Of a stretch of 13,523 bases of DNA, positions 1-8,219 are shown piece after piece. Within the stretch, counting starts at the first letter, position 1. The number at the start of each line of letters is the position of its first letter. Source of the DNA: JAWLFI01 sp041685645. Its GTDB lineage: Bacteria > Bacteroidota > Bacteroidia > Chitinophagales > Saprospiraceae. The stretch is taken from positions 1 to 13,523 of the forward strand of contig JAWLFI010000061.1 in the NCBI GenBank assembly GCA_041685645.1, read 5' to 3'. Made by a program: the position numbers and the translations under genes. The notes beneath the pieces were generated by a model. That model made no database searches. It saw only the letters and a program-made list of their open reading frames with translations, and was not told where the DNA came from.

Positions 1-657
1 TTCCATATAATACTGATCTTTTTGGACTAAACCCCAGCCCTGAGCATAAAATTCATAACTTTTCAAGTTTAAAGTGAGTGTTCCCTCCCGTTCGTCTTCA
101 ATCATGTCGCGGACGAGAAACAGGGCAGCTCGGCTCGGTTTTCCCAGAACCTGTACCGTGTCAAATCCGAGAAATCGCTTATTTCTAAAGAGTCTTTTCT
201 TAGCGATCACACTGTCCAGGTTCTCTTTCCACGATATGCTGTAATGGAGGAGCTCAAGGGAGTCTACCAGGTCAAAAGCAAAAACATTTTGGGTCATGAT
301 CTCAGCAGGTACTTGTCGGCTTTGGTCTCCGTCGGGAAAAAAGAGAAGCAATTGTTCCTGAATCCAACCATTAGAGACTTTTCTTTCAACGCTCAATTGT
401 TGTTGCTGGAAATCGCTGCCGTACACAGTGGTCATGAGAAACAGGCTATCCTGTTCTTCTTTAGTGGTGAAATACCAGTATTCGGGACCACTTCGAAAAC
501 CCTGCTCCTCAAATTGGTACACAATGCCATCTTCCAGAGCAGCCCGGGGTAAATAATATCCCGATAAAGGCATGGAGGAGTCCATTAGGCAGCCGATCCA
601 GAAGAAAAGGACAAAAGCCGAAAGGGAAGCGACAGCAAAAAGATTTGACTTTCTCAT
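1..657 (-). CDS. Hypothetical lipoprotein, N-terminal part, runs off left edge
   Basis: Reading the minus strand from the ATG at 657 gives 219 codons without a stop, down to base 1, so the C-terminus lies outside the window. The protein begins MRKSNLFAVASLSAFVLFFW followed by IGC: a short basic start, a hydrophobic stretch and a cysteine at residue 23, which fits a type II (lipoprotein) signal peptide, although W at -3 of the lipobox is unusual. The rest is soluble and rich in aromatic and acidic residues (for example EYWYFTTKEEQDSLFLMTT near residues 59-77), with no domain I recognise. It is probably anchored to a membrane facing the periplasm or the cell surface. It is divergent from secA, with 143 bases between the starts, and has no clear Shine-Dalgarno, as is common in Bacteroidota. 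The reading frame is well supported; the function is unknown. Confidence 0.8.
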   Translation of the reverse strand, partial: MRKSNLFAVASLSAFVLFFWIGCLMDSSMPLSGYYLPRAALEDGIVYQFEEQGFRSGPEYWYFTTKEEQDSLFLMTTVYGSDFQQQQLSVERKVSNGWIQEQLLLFFPDGDQSRQVPAEIMTQNVFAFDLVDSLELLHYSISWKENLDSVIAKKRLFRNKRFLGFDTVQVLGKPSRAALFLVRDMIEDEREGTLTLNLKSYEFYAQGWGLVQKDQYYME

Positions 658-754
658 TTTGGGATTCAAGATTGATAGACCTGTTGTGAAACAATAAAAG
701 TGCAGCAACGTTTTTAATAACACTTATTAAATAAGGTATCTACGAGCAAAATAT

Positions 755-762
755 TATCTTTG
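755..762 (+). promoter_or_regulatory. Possible secA promoter -7 element (TATCTTTG)
   Basis: TATCTTTG matches the Bacteroidota -7 consensus TAnnTTTG and lies 38 bases before the secA ATG. No TTG is seen at the expected -33 spacing, so this is a half match. An AAGGAAG stretch at 784-790 is a plausible ribosome binding site for secA. Confidence 0.4.
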
Positions 763-776
763 CATACCTTTTTATA

Positions 777-784
777 CAAATATA
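777..784 (-). promoter_or_regulatory. Possible promoter -7 element for the leftward lipoprotein gene (TATATTTG)
   Basis: The minus strand reads TATATTTG here, an exact TAnnTTTG match, 120 bases before the lipoprotein ATG at 657. No TTG is seen at the usual -33 distance. If real, it overlaps the secA leader and ribosome-binding region, so the two divergent transcripts would start within each other's upstream regions. Confidence 0.25.
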
Positions 785-800
785 AGGAAGCTTTAAACTT

Positions 801-3800
801 ATGTTAGACGCAATCACAAAATCGCTAAAAAAGATCTTTGGAACGAAGCAGGATAAAGACGTTAAGCGCTTTATGCCTTTGGTAGATGAGATCAATGAAA
901 TATACGCAGGTCTGTCGGAAATATCCGATGATGAACTTCGCAATAAAACCTTTGAATTTCGGGAACGCATTTCGGAATATCTATCTGATATAGATGGTGA
1001 TTTGTCCGAAATAGAAAAAGAAGCGGAGTCGTCAAGTGATATGCTTCAGAAGGAAAAACTCTACGAGGACTTTGACGCTTTGAGAAAGGAGCGAGATGAA
1101 CACCTGGAGGAGATCCTGGAAGAGATTCAGGCTGAGGCCTTTGCCGTGGTAAAAGAGACCTGCCGTCGATTCAAGGAGAACGAAGAAATCCGAGTCCAGG
1201 CCACGGATCACGACCGAGATTTGGCGGCGGATAAGTCAAAGACCCATGTCAGCATTCAGGGTGATTCAGCCATTTGGAAAAATCGATGGATTGCAGCAGG
1301 GACTGAAATCGTATGGGATATGGTTCACTACGATGTGCAGTTGATTGGTGGTTTAGCCCTGCACTCAGGGGTCATTGCCGAGATGGCTACGGGTGAGGGG
1401 AAAACTTTGGTGGCTACCTTACCGGCCTATTTGAATGGATTGTCGGGACAAGGCGTTCACGTGATTACAGTAAATAATTATTTGGCGCGACGCGATGCTG
1501 AGTGGATTGGGCCCATTTTAGAATTTTTGCATTTGACGATAGACTGCATCGATAAATACAAGCCCCATTCTTCGACGCGGAAGGAAGCTTACAATTGCGA
1601 TGTGACCTACGGAACCAACAACGAGTTCGGTTTTGATTATTTGAGAGACAATATGGTGCGTTCACTAGAAGAGCGCGTGCAGGGCAAGCACCACTTTTGC
1701 ATGATTGATGAGGTGGACTCGGTGCTCATAGACGATGCGCGAACACCATTGATTATTTCCGGCCCCATTCCCAAGGGCGATCAAGTGCAGGAGTACGACG
1801 CGATCAAGCCGAAAGTGGAATCCTTGATTGCAGCGCAGAAAAAATTGGCGCTGGAATATCTCGCCAAGGCCAAAAAACTGTTTCAGGAAGGAGCTCTGGG
1901 CTATGATGAGGGAAAAATGGGCATGGAGTTATTACGTGCCTATCGCGCATTGCCAAAATCTCGACCACTGATAAAGTTTTTGAGTCAGGACGGGGTGAAA
2001 ATCGAACTGCAAAAAGCAGAAAACTTCTATATGCAGGAGCAGTCCAAAAATATGCATATTGTAGATGAGCCCTTATTATTTACCATTGATGAGAAAAACC
2101 GCATCGTAGATTTAACGGAGAAAGGAGCAGAGTTTATGGCTCGAGGCCAGAATGATCCTTCCTTTTTTATCATGCCTGATATTACTACCGAGATGGAGGA
2201 GATCAGCAGCGATGACAGTTTGACGGAAGAGGAGAGTCAAAAGAAAAAGGAAGAATTGATTTCCGAATATACAGAAAAGTCACAGCGACTGCACTCAACC
2301 CAGCAATTACTCAAGGCATATACTCTCTTTGAGAAAGATCAGGAATACGTGGTGATGGATGGTCAGGTAAAAATTGTCGATGAGCAGACGGGGCGAATGA
2401 TGGAAGGTCGCCGGTATTCTGACGGTTTGCATCAGGCGCTGGAAGCCAAAGAGAATGTAAAAGTAGGTGAGCTCACGCAAACCTATGCCACTGTAACCTT
2501 GCAGAATTATTTCAGGATGTATCACAAATTATCCGGTATGACGGGTACAGCTGAGACGGAAGCAGGGGAATTTTGGGAGATTTACAAGTTGGACGTCATG
2601 GTGATTCCAACCAATAAGCCCATTGTTCGAGATGATAGAGAAGATTTGGTGTACAAAACTGCACGGGAAAAGTACAATGCCGTGATAGAGGAGATTGGAG
2701 AGCTCACGAGTCAGGACCGACCGGTTCTGGTAGGTACGACCTCGGTCGAGATTTCGGAGAAATTGAGCCGGATGCTCAAATTGCAAAAAATAAAGCACAA
2801 TGTGCTGAATGCAAAACAACACCAGCGAGAAGCTGATATTGTAGCAGAAGCGGGTCATCCCGGTGCCGTTACCATCGCCACCAATATGGCAGGGCGTGGT
2901 ACGGATATTAAATTGGCGCCCGGGGTGAAAGAATCGGGCGGTTTGGCCATTGTAGGAACGGAGCGGCACGACTCTCGCCGGATTGACCGCCAGTTGCGCG
3001 GTAGAGCCGGACGTCAGGGGGACCCGGGTTCTTCTCAGTTCTTCGTTTCTCTGGAGGATGACTTGATGCGTATGTTCAACTCTAACCGAATTGCTAAAGT
3101 CATGGATTTTCTCGGTCATGAAGACGGAGAAGTCATTCAGCACAAGCGAATTACCAAGTCTATTGAGACGGCGCAGAAAAAGGTAGAGGAAAACAACTTT
3201 GGTATTAGAAAGCGCTTGCTCGAGTACGATGATGTAATGAACATTCAGAGAGAGGCGATTTACAAAAAGCGCGAAAATGCCTTATCCGGTGAGCGCTTGC
3301 GGGTCGATCTCAATACCATGTTTATGAGCATGGTGGATATTATCGTTCAGGACTACAAAGAAGTGAATGACTTTCAGGGCTTCCGCATGGAGAGTTTGCA
3401 GATTTTTTCTGTAGATCCCGCCATCTCAGAAGACTTTTTCCTGAATAATAAAGAGGACGAGGTGGCCGAAGCATATTTAGAGGAAGTACTGCAGGCGTAT
3501 CACCGCAAAGAAGAGGCATTAAAGAAGATCTTGCTTCCCGTGATCCAAAACGTGTACGAAAGAGAGGGGCATAAATACAAGAGAATTCTCGTCCCCTTTG
3601 TCTCCGCCGGATTTAAGGATATGCCCATTTCTGCTCATTTGGAGGATGCGGTAGAACAGGACGGAAAGACGATTATGCGGGACATTGAAAAGACAGTAAC
3701 CCTTGCATTGATCGATGATAATTGGAAAGAGCATTTGCGTGCAATGGATGAACTCAAGGAGTCCGTTCAATCTGCTTCTTTTGAGCAAAAAGACCCCTTA

Positions 3801-4136
3801 GTCATTTACAAGATGGAAGCGTATTCTCTGTTCGAGAATCTGGTGTATAAAGTCAATCAGGAAGTGACGACCTTCTTGTTTAATGGAAAACTGATGTTGC
3901 CCGAGGACAATAGTAAAGTGAAAGGGGCGCGCGAACAGAAAACTGATCTGAGTGGCGTGTCTGCGAACAAAGCGCAAGATCCGGAAGAACTGGCGCAAAA
4001 GCGCGCCGCAGCGCAAGCTGGCGGGGGACCTCAAAAGGTTGAGACCATCGTGCGAGAAGGAGATAAAGTAGGGCGCAATGACCCTTGTCCATGCGGAAGC
4101 GGCAGAAAGTACAAGCACTGCCATGGCAAAGTATAA
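801..4136 (+). CDS. secA: SecA, preprotein translocase ATPase
   Basis: SecA is the cytosolic motor that pushes unfolded preproteins through the SecYEG channel using ATP. The 1111-residue protein carries Walker A MATGEGKT at 195-202, the DEAD-type Walker B DEVDS at 303-307 followed by VLIDDARTPLIISGP, the second helicase-like lobe with NMAGRGTDI from 695 and a GRAGRQGDPGSSQF block, a helical-scaffold segment LIDDNWKEHLRAMDEL near 970-985, and a C-terminal zinc-binding tail with Cys1096, Cys1098, Cys1107 and His1108. It is about 200 residues longer than the E. coli protein (901). The extra length lies in an acidic, coiled-coil-like stretch before the Walker A and in an enlarged preprotein cross-linking region near 345-500, as is usual for Bacteroidota SecA. 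The start at 801 has an AAGGAAG ribosome-binding-like sequence 10 bases upstream. It is transcribed alone, divergent from the lipoprotein gene. Confidence 0.98.
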   Translation: MLDAITKSLKKIFGTKQDKDVKRFMPLVDEINEIYAGLSEISDDELRNKTFEFRERISEYLSDIDGDLSEIEKEAESSSDMLQKEKLYEDFDALRKERDEHLEEILEEIQAEAFAVVKETCRRFKENEEIRVQATDHDRDLAADKSKTHVSIQGDSAIWKNRWIAAGTEIVWDMVHYDVQLIGGLALHSGVIAEMATGEGKTLVATLPAYLNGLSGQGVHVITVNNYLARRDAEWIGPILEFLHLTIDCIDKYKPHSSTRKEAYNCDVTYGTNNEFGFDYLRDNMVRSLEERVQGKHHFCMIDEVDSVLIDDARTPLIISGPIPKGDQVQEYDAIKPKVESLIAAQKKLALEYLAKAKKLFQEGALGYDEGKMGMELLRAYRALPKSRPLIKFLSQDGVKIELQKAENFYMQEQSKNMHIVDEPLLFTIDEKNRIVDLTEKGAEFMARGQNDPSFFIMPDITTEMEEISSDDSLTEEESQKKKEELISEYTEKSQRLHSTQQLLKAYTLFEKDQEYVVMDGQVKIVDEQTGRMMEGRRYSDGLHQALEAKENVKVGELTQTYATVTLQNYFRMYHKLSGMTGTAETEAGEFWEIYKLDVMVIPTNKPIVRDDREDLVYKTAREKYNAVIEEIGELTSQDRPVLVGTTSVEISEKLSRMLKLQKIKHNVLNAKQHQREADIVAEAGHPGAVTIATNMAGRGTDIKLAPGVKESGGLAIVGTERHDSRRIDRQLRGRAGRQGDPGSSQFFVSLEDDLMRMFNSNRIAKVMDFLGHEDGEVIQHKRITKSIETAQKKVEENNFGIRKRLLEYDDVMNIQREAIYKKRENALSGERLRVDLNTMFMSMVDIIVQDYKEVNDFQGFRMESLQIFSVDPAISEDFFLNNKEDEVAEAYLEEVLQAYHRKEEALKKILLPVIQNVYEREGHKYKRILVPFVSAGFKDMPISAHLEDAVEQDGKTIMRDIEKTVTLALIDDNWKEHLRAMDELKESVQSASFEQKDPLVIYKMEAYSLFENLVYKVNQEVTTFLFNGKLMLPEDNSKVKGAREQKTDLSGVSANKAQDPEELAQKRAAAQAGGGPQKVETIVREGDKVGRNDPCPCGSGRKYKHCHGKV

Positions 4137-4339
4137 TATTCGAACAATTCACGACGTTTAAGGGCACTCTTAAAGAGTTATAGCACTCGAGCTCATCATG
4201 AAACATGAAGTTCATAGACTTGAGGCCTTGGACTACCTATTCATTTTTTTACCCGATTTTCTACAGCATTGAATTATATGGCACAATTTTTGGATATATA
4301 AGGTTTACAGTTACAAGTTACAAACCAGACTTTTGTCTT

Positions 4340-5752
4340 ATGAAAAAATTGGCTTTTATTACCCTTTTGGGGAGTTCCATATTGTGTCCGAGTGAGTGGA
4401 ATCAGGTGCATGCTTCATTCGGCTCTGCATCAGAGCACGAGGTACGGGAGAAAGCTGTCGTGGAGATGGTTTACGAATCTCAGGTCGATCGATATGTTCG
4501 TCAGTATTTGCGCAGCTCCGAGGAAGCGACTTTAGCCTTGAGTGAAAGAGCCAATAAGTACTTTCCCATGATAGAGCAAAAGCTGGATGCCGCCGGCTTA
4601 CCGGTGGAGCTGAAGTATCTCACATTGGTGGAATCGAGACTCATTCCGTATGCGCGTTCTCGAGCGGGAGCCAGCGGCATGTGGCAGTTAATGGTACCCA
4701 CGGCCAGATATTGCGGATTGACTGTAGATTATTGGGTGGATGAGAGGTTAGACCCCGAGCGATCGACGGATGCCGCCATTTTCTATTTAAAGGACTTATA
4801 CGATCAATTTGATGATTGGGCGCTGGTAATGGCTGCCTATAATGCAGGACCTGGACGTGTTCGAAAGGCGATTCGGTATTCGGGATCGACGGAATTTGAG
4901 CGCATTGCCCCTTTCTTACCGATAGAAACGCGTCAATATGTTCCTCGTTTTCTCGCTGCTCAAGAATATTTCAAGGCCGCTGAAGTTCGGTTCGCAGCGC
5001 CATATCTTCCAAACCCGGATGAATGGTGGACGACGACCGTTCGATTGACGACAGCGACCTCTCTCAAGAATTTGGCAGAGCAATTGAAACTCAATATTCA
5101 GTTGTTGCGTCGGCTCAATCCCGCCTGGAAGCACGATCGCCTGGGGGATGTCAAAGGCAAATACAGTGTTCGAATTCCACAAAGGGTACTCCCCATCTGG
5201 TGGGAAAGTCAGATAGCGGATCCCGATGAGGGCAGCCTGAAAGAGACAGGATCCACAGAAGGGGAATCTTTGATTTTTTCTGCGGCAGAAATACGAGAAG
5301 TAAATGTAAGACTTCGAGCTACCGGTTCTATTCGGGATTTAGCTGATGATTTATCGATTAACCCTTATCGCATTGCTGCCTGGAACCAGCTTTCCGTCGA
5401 TCGAGATCTGCCGAGGGGTACAGCGATAAAAATATTCATGCCGGAAAGCCATGATTGCGGAGAGCGACTATCCTGGTTAATGCATGCTGAAAAACAGCTC
5501 CCCATTTTGCCCCCCAAAGAGATTAGAGTATTGACTCAAGAGGGGCCTGGCATTCCCGAACAAGGCGTTGTTGCCCCTTCCTTTACTCGTGCAGGGATGC
5601 CCACGGGACAGCCCATAGATGGAGGAATTCCCTCTGCTATGCGAGAAGATGTTTTTAGCGAAATACTGCGACGCAAAGAAAAAGTGGCTATCAAATTTAC
5701 TGCTCATTCCGGTGTGGCGGTAGACGCGTCAATGTTTTATCCGTCTATTTGA
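4340..5752 (+). CDS. Lytic transglycosylase with SLT domain and LysM repeats (MltD-like)
   Basis: This is a 470-residue murein lytic transglycosylase, predicted to cleave peptidoglycan glycan strands with formation of 1,6-anhydro-MurNAc ends. The frame is open back to an ATG at 4205, but the ATG at 4340 is preferred because it opens a signal peptide, MKKLAFITLLGSSILCPSEW, and the upstream 45 codons look non-coding. The SLT domain spans roughly residues 75-185: catalytic Glu98 in LTLVESRL, then AGASGMWQLM, and AAYNAGPGRVRKA from 165. Two LysM-like peptidoglycan-binding modules follow, near 229-280 (ends GKYSVRIPQ) and 321-371 (ends GTAIKIFMP). E. coli MltD, of similar architecture, is about 450 residues. 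The C-terminal 100 residues are proline- and glycine-containing with no recognised domain. The signal sequence has a Cys at residue 16 (SSILC), so lipid attachment is possible but not certain. The last 16 bases overlap the end of the convergent hisS gene. Confidence 0.92.
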   Translation: MKKLAFITLLGSSILCPSEWNQVHASFGSASEHEVREKAVVEMVYESQVDRYVRQYLRSSEEATLALSERANKYFPMIEQKLDAAGLPVELKYLTLVESRLIPYARSRAGASGMWQLMVPTARYCGLTVDYWVDERLDPERSTDAAIFYLKDLYDQFDDWALVMAAYNAGPGRVRKAIRYSGSTEFERIAPFLPIETRQYVPRFLAAQEYFKAAEVRFAAPYLPNPDEWWTTTVRLTTATSLKNLAEQLKLNIQLLRRLNPAWKHDRLGDVKGKYSVRIPQRVLPIWWESQIADPDEGSLKETGSTEGESLIFSAAEIREVNVRLRATGSIRDLADDLSINPYRIAAWNQLSVDRDLPRGTAIKIFMPESHDCGERLSWLMHAEKQLPILPPKEIRVLTQEGPGIPEQGVVAPSFTRAGMPTGQPIDGGIPSAMREDVFSEILRRKEKVAIKFTAHSGVAVDASMFYPSI

Positions 5753-7107
5753 GCGCCCAGTGAAAGTCCTTTTCTCAGCCCGGCTAACACATCGACAAAG
5801 GGGATGACTCTTTGATCTCCCGTAGTCATATCTTTCAGACTGACGGAGTCTGACTTACGCTCATTTTCTCCAATCAGAGCCACGAAGGGAGCGCCCACTT
5901 GGTCCGCATACTTGAGTTGCTTGCCGAGTTTGACGGCCTCTGGATAAACGTCGATCGAATAGCCGCGTTCACGGAGCTGACGAGCGTAATTCATAGCGAC
6001 CTGAAGGCTCTCGTCGTCAAAGCAACAAAAGAGAAGATGTAATTGCTGACTCACGTTTTTAGGAAATAGCTCGCGCTCTTCCATATAATCATAGATGCGT
6101 TCCGCACCAAAGGAAATACCCACACCGGGCATGTTTTTCATTTCAAATACTTCTGTGAGGTCAGCGTAGCGACCGCCACCACCTATAGACCCCATTTCAC
6201 CGTCCCTGGCTACGACTTCAAAAATACAACCCGTGTAGTAATTCAGTCCGCGAGCGAGTTCCGGGGCAAACTCCAAATGAACCCCGGCGGGTTCATCTCC
6301 AAGATTGTCAAAAATGGTCATTAAATCATCTACACCCTGTCGGCTCTCTTCTGTTGGCAAGGCCTCTTTTAGAGCTTTGAGGTCTTCCGTTTGGAGAAGT
6401 GAGAGGAGTTGTTCTGTTAATTCCTCTGATAATCCGATTTTTCTCAGTTCCCGGCGTACGCCATCAATGCCGATTTTGTCCCATTTGTCAATGGCTACGG
6501 TAATCGACTCAAATTGCTCTGAAGCGCCAATAGCGGCTACCATACCGGAAAGCACCGCTCTGTGATTGATTTTTATAGTCACCGGAAGCTGCAGTTCGCG
6601 AAACACTTCGCTGTAAATGCGGACAAAATCCATCTCATACATTAGGCTGTCAGAACCGACCACATCGGCATCGCACTGATAAAACTCCTGATATCGCCCT
6701 TTTTGCGGTCGATCAGCTCGCCATACTGCTTGTATTTGATATCGCTTAAAAGGAAATGCGAGTTCATTTTGGTGCAGTGCCACAAAACGCGCGAGTGGAA
6801 CGGTCAAGTCGTATCGCAAGCCTCGTTTAGCAATTTGTTCGACGACAATATCGGAATCTTTAGTTTTCCATGCTTCCTCGTCCACCTTGGATAGAAAATC
6901 TCCATTATTGAGTACTTTGAAGAGCAGCTGATCTCCTTCTTCGCCGTATTTTCCCATCAATGTGGACAGGCGCTCCAATGCCGGCGTCTCTATCGGCTGG
7001 AATCCATAGGCTTGAAACACTTTCCTGATGGTAGCGAAGATATATTCTCGCTGCAACATCTCCCGGGGAAGAAAGTCACGCGTTCCTTTGAGTAAACTCG
7101 GTTTCAT
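5737..7107 (-). CDS. hisS: Histidyl-tRNA synthetase
   Basis: HisRS charges tRNA-His with histidine in the cytosol. The 456-residue class II synthetase shows LLKGTRDFLP at 5-14, RYDLTVPLARF at 98-108, motif 2 (WRADRPQKGRYQEFYQ from 129), the histidine-binding signatures LARGLNYYTG at 284-293 and GSIGGGGRYADL at 306-317, and motif 3 GVGISFGAERI at 328-338. A C-terminal alpha/beta anticodon-binding domain follows (from about 355, with YARQLRERGYSIDVY and PFVALIGENE). Length is normal for bacterial HisRS with a small insertion. The ATG lies 9 bases beyond the pheS stop, so the two are probably co-transcribed. The 3' end overlaps the convergent transglycosylase gene by 16 bases. Confidence 0.98.
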   Translation of the reverse strand: MKPSLLKGTRDFLPREMLQREYIFATIRKVFQAYGFQPIETPALERLSTLMGKYGEEGDQLLFKVLNNGDFLSKVDEEAWKTKDSDIVVEQIAKRGLRYDLTVPLARFVALHQNELAFPFKRYQIQAVWRADRPQKGRYQEFYQCDADVVGSDSLMYEMDFVRIYSEVFRELQLPVTIKINHRAVLSGMVAAIGASEQFESITVAIDKWDKIGIDGVRRELRKIGLSEELTEQLLSLLQTEDLKALKEALPTEESRQGVDDLMTIFDNLGDEPAGVHLEFAPELARGLNYYTGCIFEVVARDGEMGSIGGGGRYADLTEVFEMKNMPGVGISFGAERIYDYMEERELFPKNVSQQLHLLFCCFDDESLQVAMNYARQLRERGYSIDVYPEAVKLGKQLKYADQVGAPFVALIGENERKSDSVSLKDMTTGDQRVIPFVDVLAGLRKGLSLGAQIDG

Positions 7108-7116
7108 AATTTTATT

Positions 7117-8154
7117 TTACAGTGCGCTTTTAAATTGTCTCAAAAAGCGAATATCATTCTCAAATAGTAGTCGTATATCGTTGATTTTGTGTGCACGCAT
7201 CGCCTGGCGCTCTATCCCCATGCCAAAAGCAAAGCCGGTGTACACTTCGGGGTCAATCCCGCAGAGTTCGAGTACATTGGGGTCCACCATGCCACATCCA
7301 AGCACCTCTAACCAACCCGTCCCCTTTGTCATGCGTTCATCATCCTCATTCTCCAGGCCCCAGTACACATCCATTTCGGCACTTGGTTCGGTAAAGGGGA
7401 AGTAGGATGGGCGCAATCGGATTTTCGTTTCCTCTCCATACATCGCCCGGGCAAAATACAAGAGCGTTTGCTTCATATCAGCCAGAGTGACATTTTTATC
7501 GACATATAGTCCCTCCACCTGATGAAACTGACAGTGGCTGCGCGCAGAAACGGTTTCATTGCGATACACTCGTCCGGGAGCTATAATTCGAATGGGCGGC
7601 TGTTGTTGCTTCATCCGTCGAGCCTGAACGGAAGAGGTATGCGTCCGCAATACGAATTCCTTGCTGTCTTTGAGATAAAAGGTATCTTGCATATCGCGGG
7701 CAGGATGATCCTCCGGGGTGTTCAAGGCAGTGAAGTTGTGCCATTGATCCTCAATTTCCCGATCTTCCACCACCTCAAAACCGATGCGGCTAAAAATACT
7801 AATGATGCGGTTGAGGGTCAAAGAAATGGGGTGGCGACTTCCCTGTCGATAGGGATAAGCCGGAGCGGTTAGATCCAGCTCCGATCCTTCGGAAGCCTCG
7901 CTCTTCTGCTCCAGTGCGACTTCTAAGTCGTTGTATTTCTGCTCCGCTTCTCCTTTAATGGTATTGAGCAATTGACCATAAGCCTTTTTCTTTTCATTGG
8001 GAATCTCTCGAATCAGGCCAAACAGGGGCTTGATTTGATTTTTTGATCCCAGAAACCGTATGCGAAATGCTTCCAACTCTTCTGCTGAACGCGGTTGTTG
8101 CGCTGCAATTTCTTTTCTCAATGCTTCCGCCTTCTCAAATGCTGTCAGACTCAT
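7117..8154 (-). CDS. pheS: Phenylalanyl-tRNA synthetase alpha subunit
   Basis: PheS is the catalytic alpha subunit of the alpha2-beta2 enzyme that charges tRNA-Phe. The 345-residue protein has the N-terminal coiled-coil tRNA-binding arm (1-90, including RIRFLGSKNQIKPL), then the class II core: GSRHPIS at 105-111, THTSSVQ at 171-177, motif 2 with GRVYRNE at 194-200 and HCQFHQVEG at 207-215, FTEPSAEMDVYW at 254-265, the phenylalanine-pocket block GWLEVLGCGMV at 280-290, and motif 3 GFAFGMGIER at 307-316. All expected motifs are intact. The beta subunit gene pheT is not in the window; separate pheS and pheT loci are known in many Bacteroidota. It is the first gene of a likely pheS-hisS operon. 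On the minus strand, TACCTTTA at 8188-8181 is a one-mismatch -7 element candidate. Confidence 0.98.
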   Translation of the reverse strand: MSLTAFEKAEALRKEIAAQQPRSAEELEAFRIRFLGSKNQIKPLFGLIREIPNEKKKAYGQLLNTIKGEAEQKYNDLEVALEQKSEASEGSELDLTAPAYPYRQGSRHPISLTLNRIISIFSRIGFEVVEDREIEDQWHNFTALNTPEDHPARDMQDTFYLKDSKEFVLRTHTSSVQARRMKQQQPPIRIIAPGRVYRNETVSARSHCQFHQVEGLYVDKNVTLADMKQTLLYFARAMYGEETKIRLRPSYFPFTEPSAEMDVYWGLENEDDERMTKGTGWLEVLGCGMVDPNVLELCGIDPEVYTGFAFGMGIERQAMRAHKINDIRLLFENDIRFLRQFKSAL

Positions 8155-8219
8155 GTTTCTTCAAATTTTTATATATGATATAAAGGTACGATATTCGTTT
8201 TTCTTTAGTATACTCTATC

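Noticed and set aside
2529..3143. 204-codon minus-strand frame inside secA, and similar frames opposite hisS, pheS and ettA
   Set aside because: These are shadows of well-supported genes on the other strand and show no domain pattern or independent start signals.
4155..4178. Small TTTAAG/CTTAAA inverted repeat after secA as a terminator
   Set aside because: The stem has only six A/T-rich pairs and no T-run, so it is too weak to call.
4205..4339. 45-codon extension upstream of the transglycosylase signal peptide
   Set aside because: It would place hydrophobic and aromatic residues before a proper signal peptide that starts at 4340; the region looks like intergenic A/T-rich sequence.
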